DNA from: Capsaspora owczarzaki ATCC 30864
Taxonomy: Eukaryota; Opisthokonta; Filasterea
Direction of reading: 5' to 3'
Assembly: GCF_000151315.2 (NCBI RefSeq)
Contig: NW_011887302.1
Coordinates: forward strand, 310,001 to 374,000
Length of the DNA stretch: 64,000 nucleotides
The notes beneath the pieces were generated by a model, which saw only the letters and a program-made list of their open reading frames with translations, was not told where the DNA came from and made no database searches. Position 1 is the stretch's first letter. Each line of letters starts with the position of its first letter. A program made the position numbers and the translations under genes. Of the stretch, positions 63,987 through 64,000 are shown piece after piece.

Positions 63987-64000
63987 GGCAAGCCAAAGAA

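Overview
This window is nuclear DNA of an intron-rich, gene-dense unicellular eukaryote. Most genes have several short GT-AG introns with strong GTAAGT/GTATGT donors. Gene spacing is usually 60-800 bp, coding sequence is GC-rich, and introns and UTRs carry A or T homopolymers of 10-42 nt. A receptor-type tyrosine kinase (HRDLAARN), thrombospondin type 1 repeats, a MACPF domain and NTTLTTL-type leucine-rich repeats, next to conserved opisthokont genes such as KAT14, PRKRIP1 and TRAPPC9, fit best with a unicellular holozoan such as the filasterean Capsaspora. The species is an inference from gene content. I saw no rRNA, tRNA, CRISPR array or retroelement. Two assembly gaps (N runs) lie at 21294-22236 and 60673-61148.

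Layout, left part (0-26.4 kb, mostly surface, secreted or recognition-type genes): a lumenal C2H2 membrane protein (+); a zinc-ribbon plus bPH protein (-); a receptor tyrosine kinase with an eroded 5' end (-); a gene of about 30 one-repeat exons encoding RI-type LRRs (-); a small terminal-inverted-repeat element; a secreted fusion of a DNase II-like domain, apparently without its catalytic histidines, and a DNA/RNA non-specific endonuclease (-); an LRR/Cys-rich ectodomain gene running into the first gap (+); and a 4.2-kb intronless reading frame with two TSP1 repeats, a MACPF domain and a PAN-like domain (+).

Layout, right part (26.6-64 kb, housekeeping): CDC48/p97 (-), PRKRIP1 (+), RPA3 (-), DDX10/Dbp4 (-), ribosomal protein eL43 (+), ARP8 (-), a putative mitochondrial protein (+), a TruB-type pseudouridine synthase (+), ZNF593/Bud20 (-), MPP10 (-), TRAPPC9/Trs120 (+), KAT14 (-), an RA-domain proline-rich protein with W-K motifs interrupted by the second gap (+), and an F-box/WD40 protein (-). 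Four of these (DDX10, eL43, ZNF593, MPP10) serve ribosome assembly, and ARP8 and KAT14 belong to chromatin-modifying complexes. Neighbours are often divergent across 200-600 bp or convergent across as little as 60 bp.

Exon boundaries were read by eye from splice motifs and checked for phase consistency. Small boundary errors are possible, and first exons are the least certain parts.
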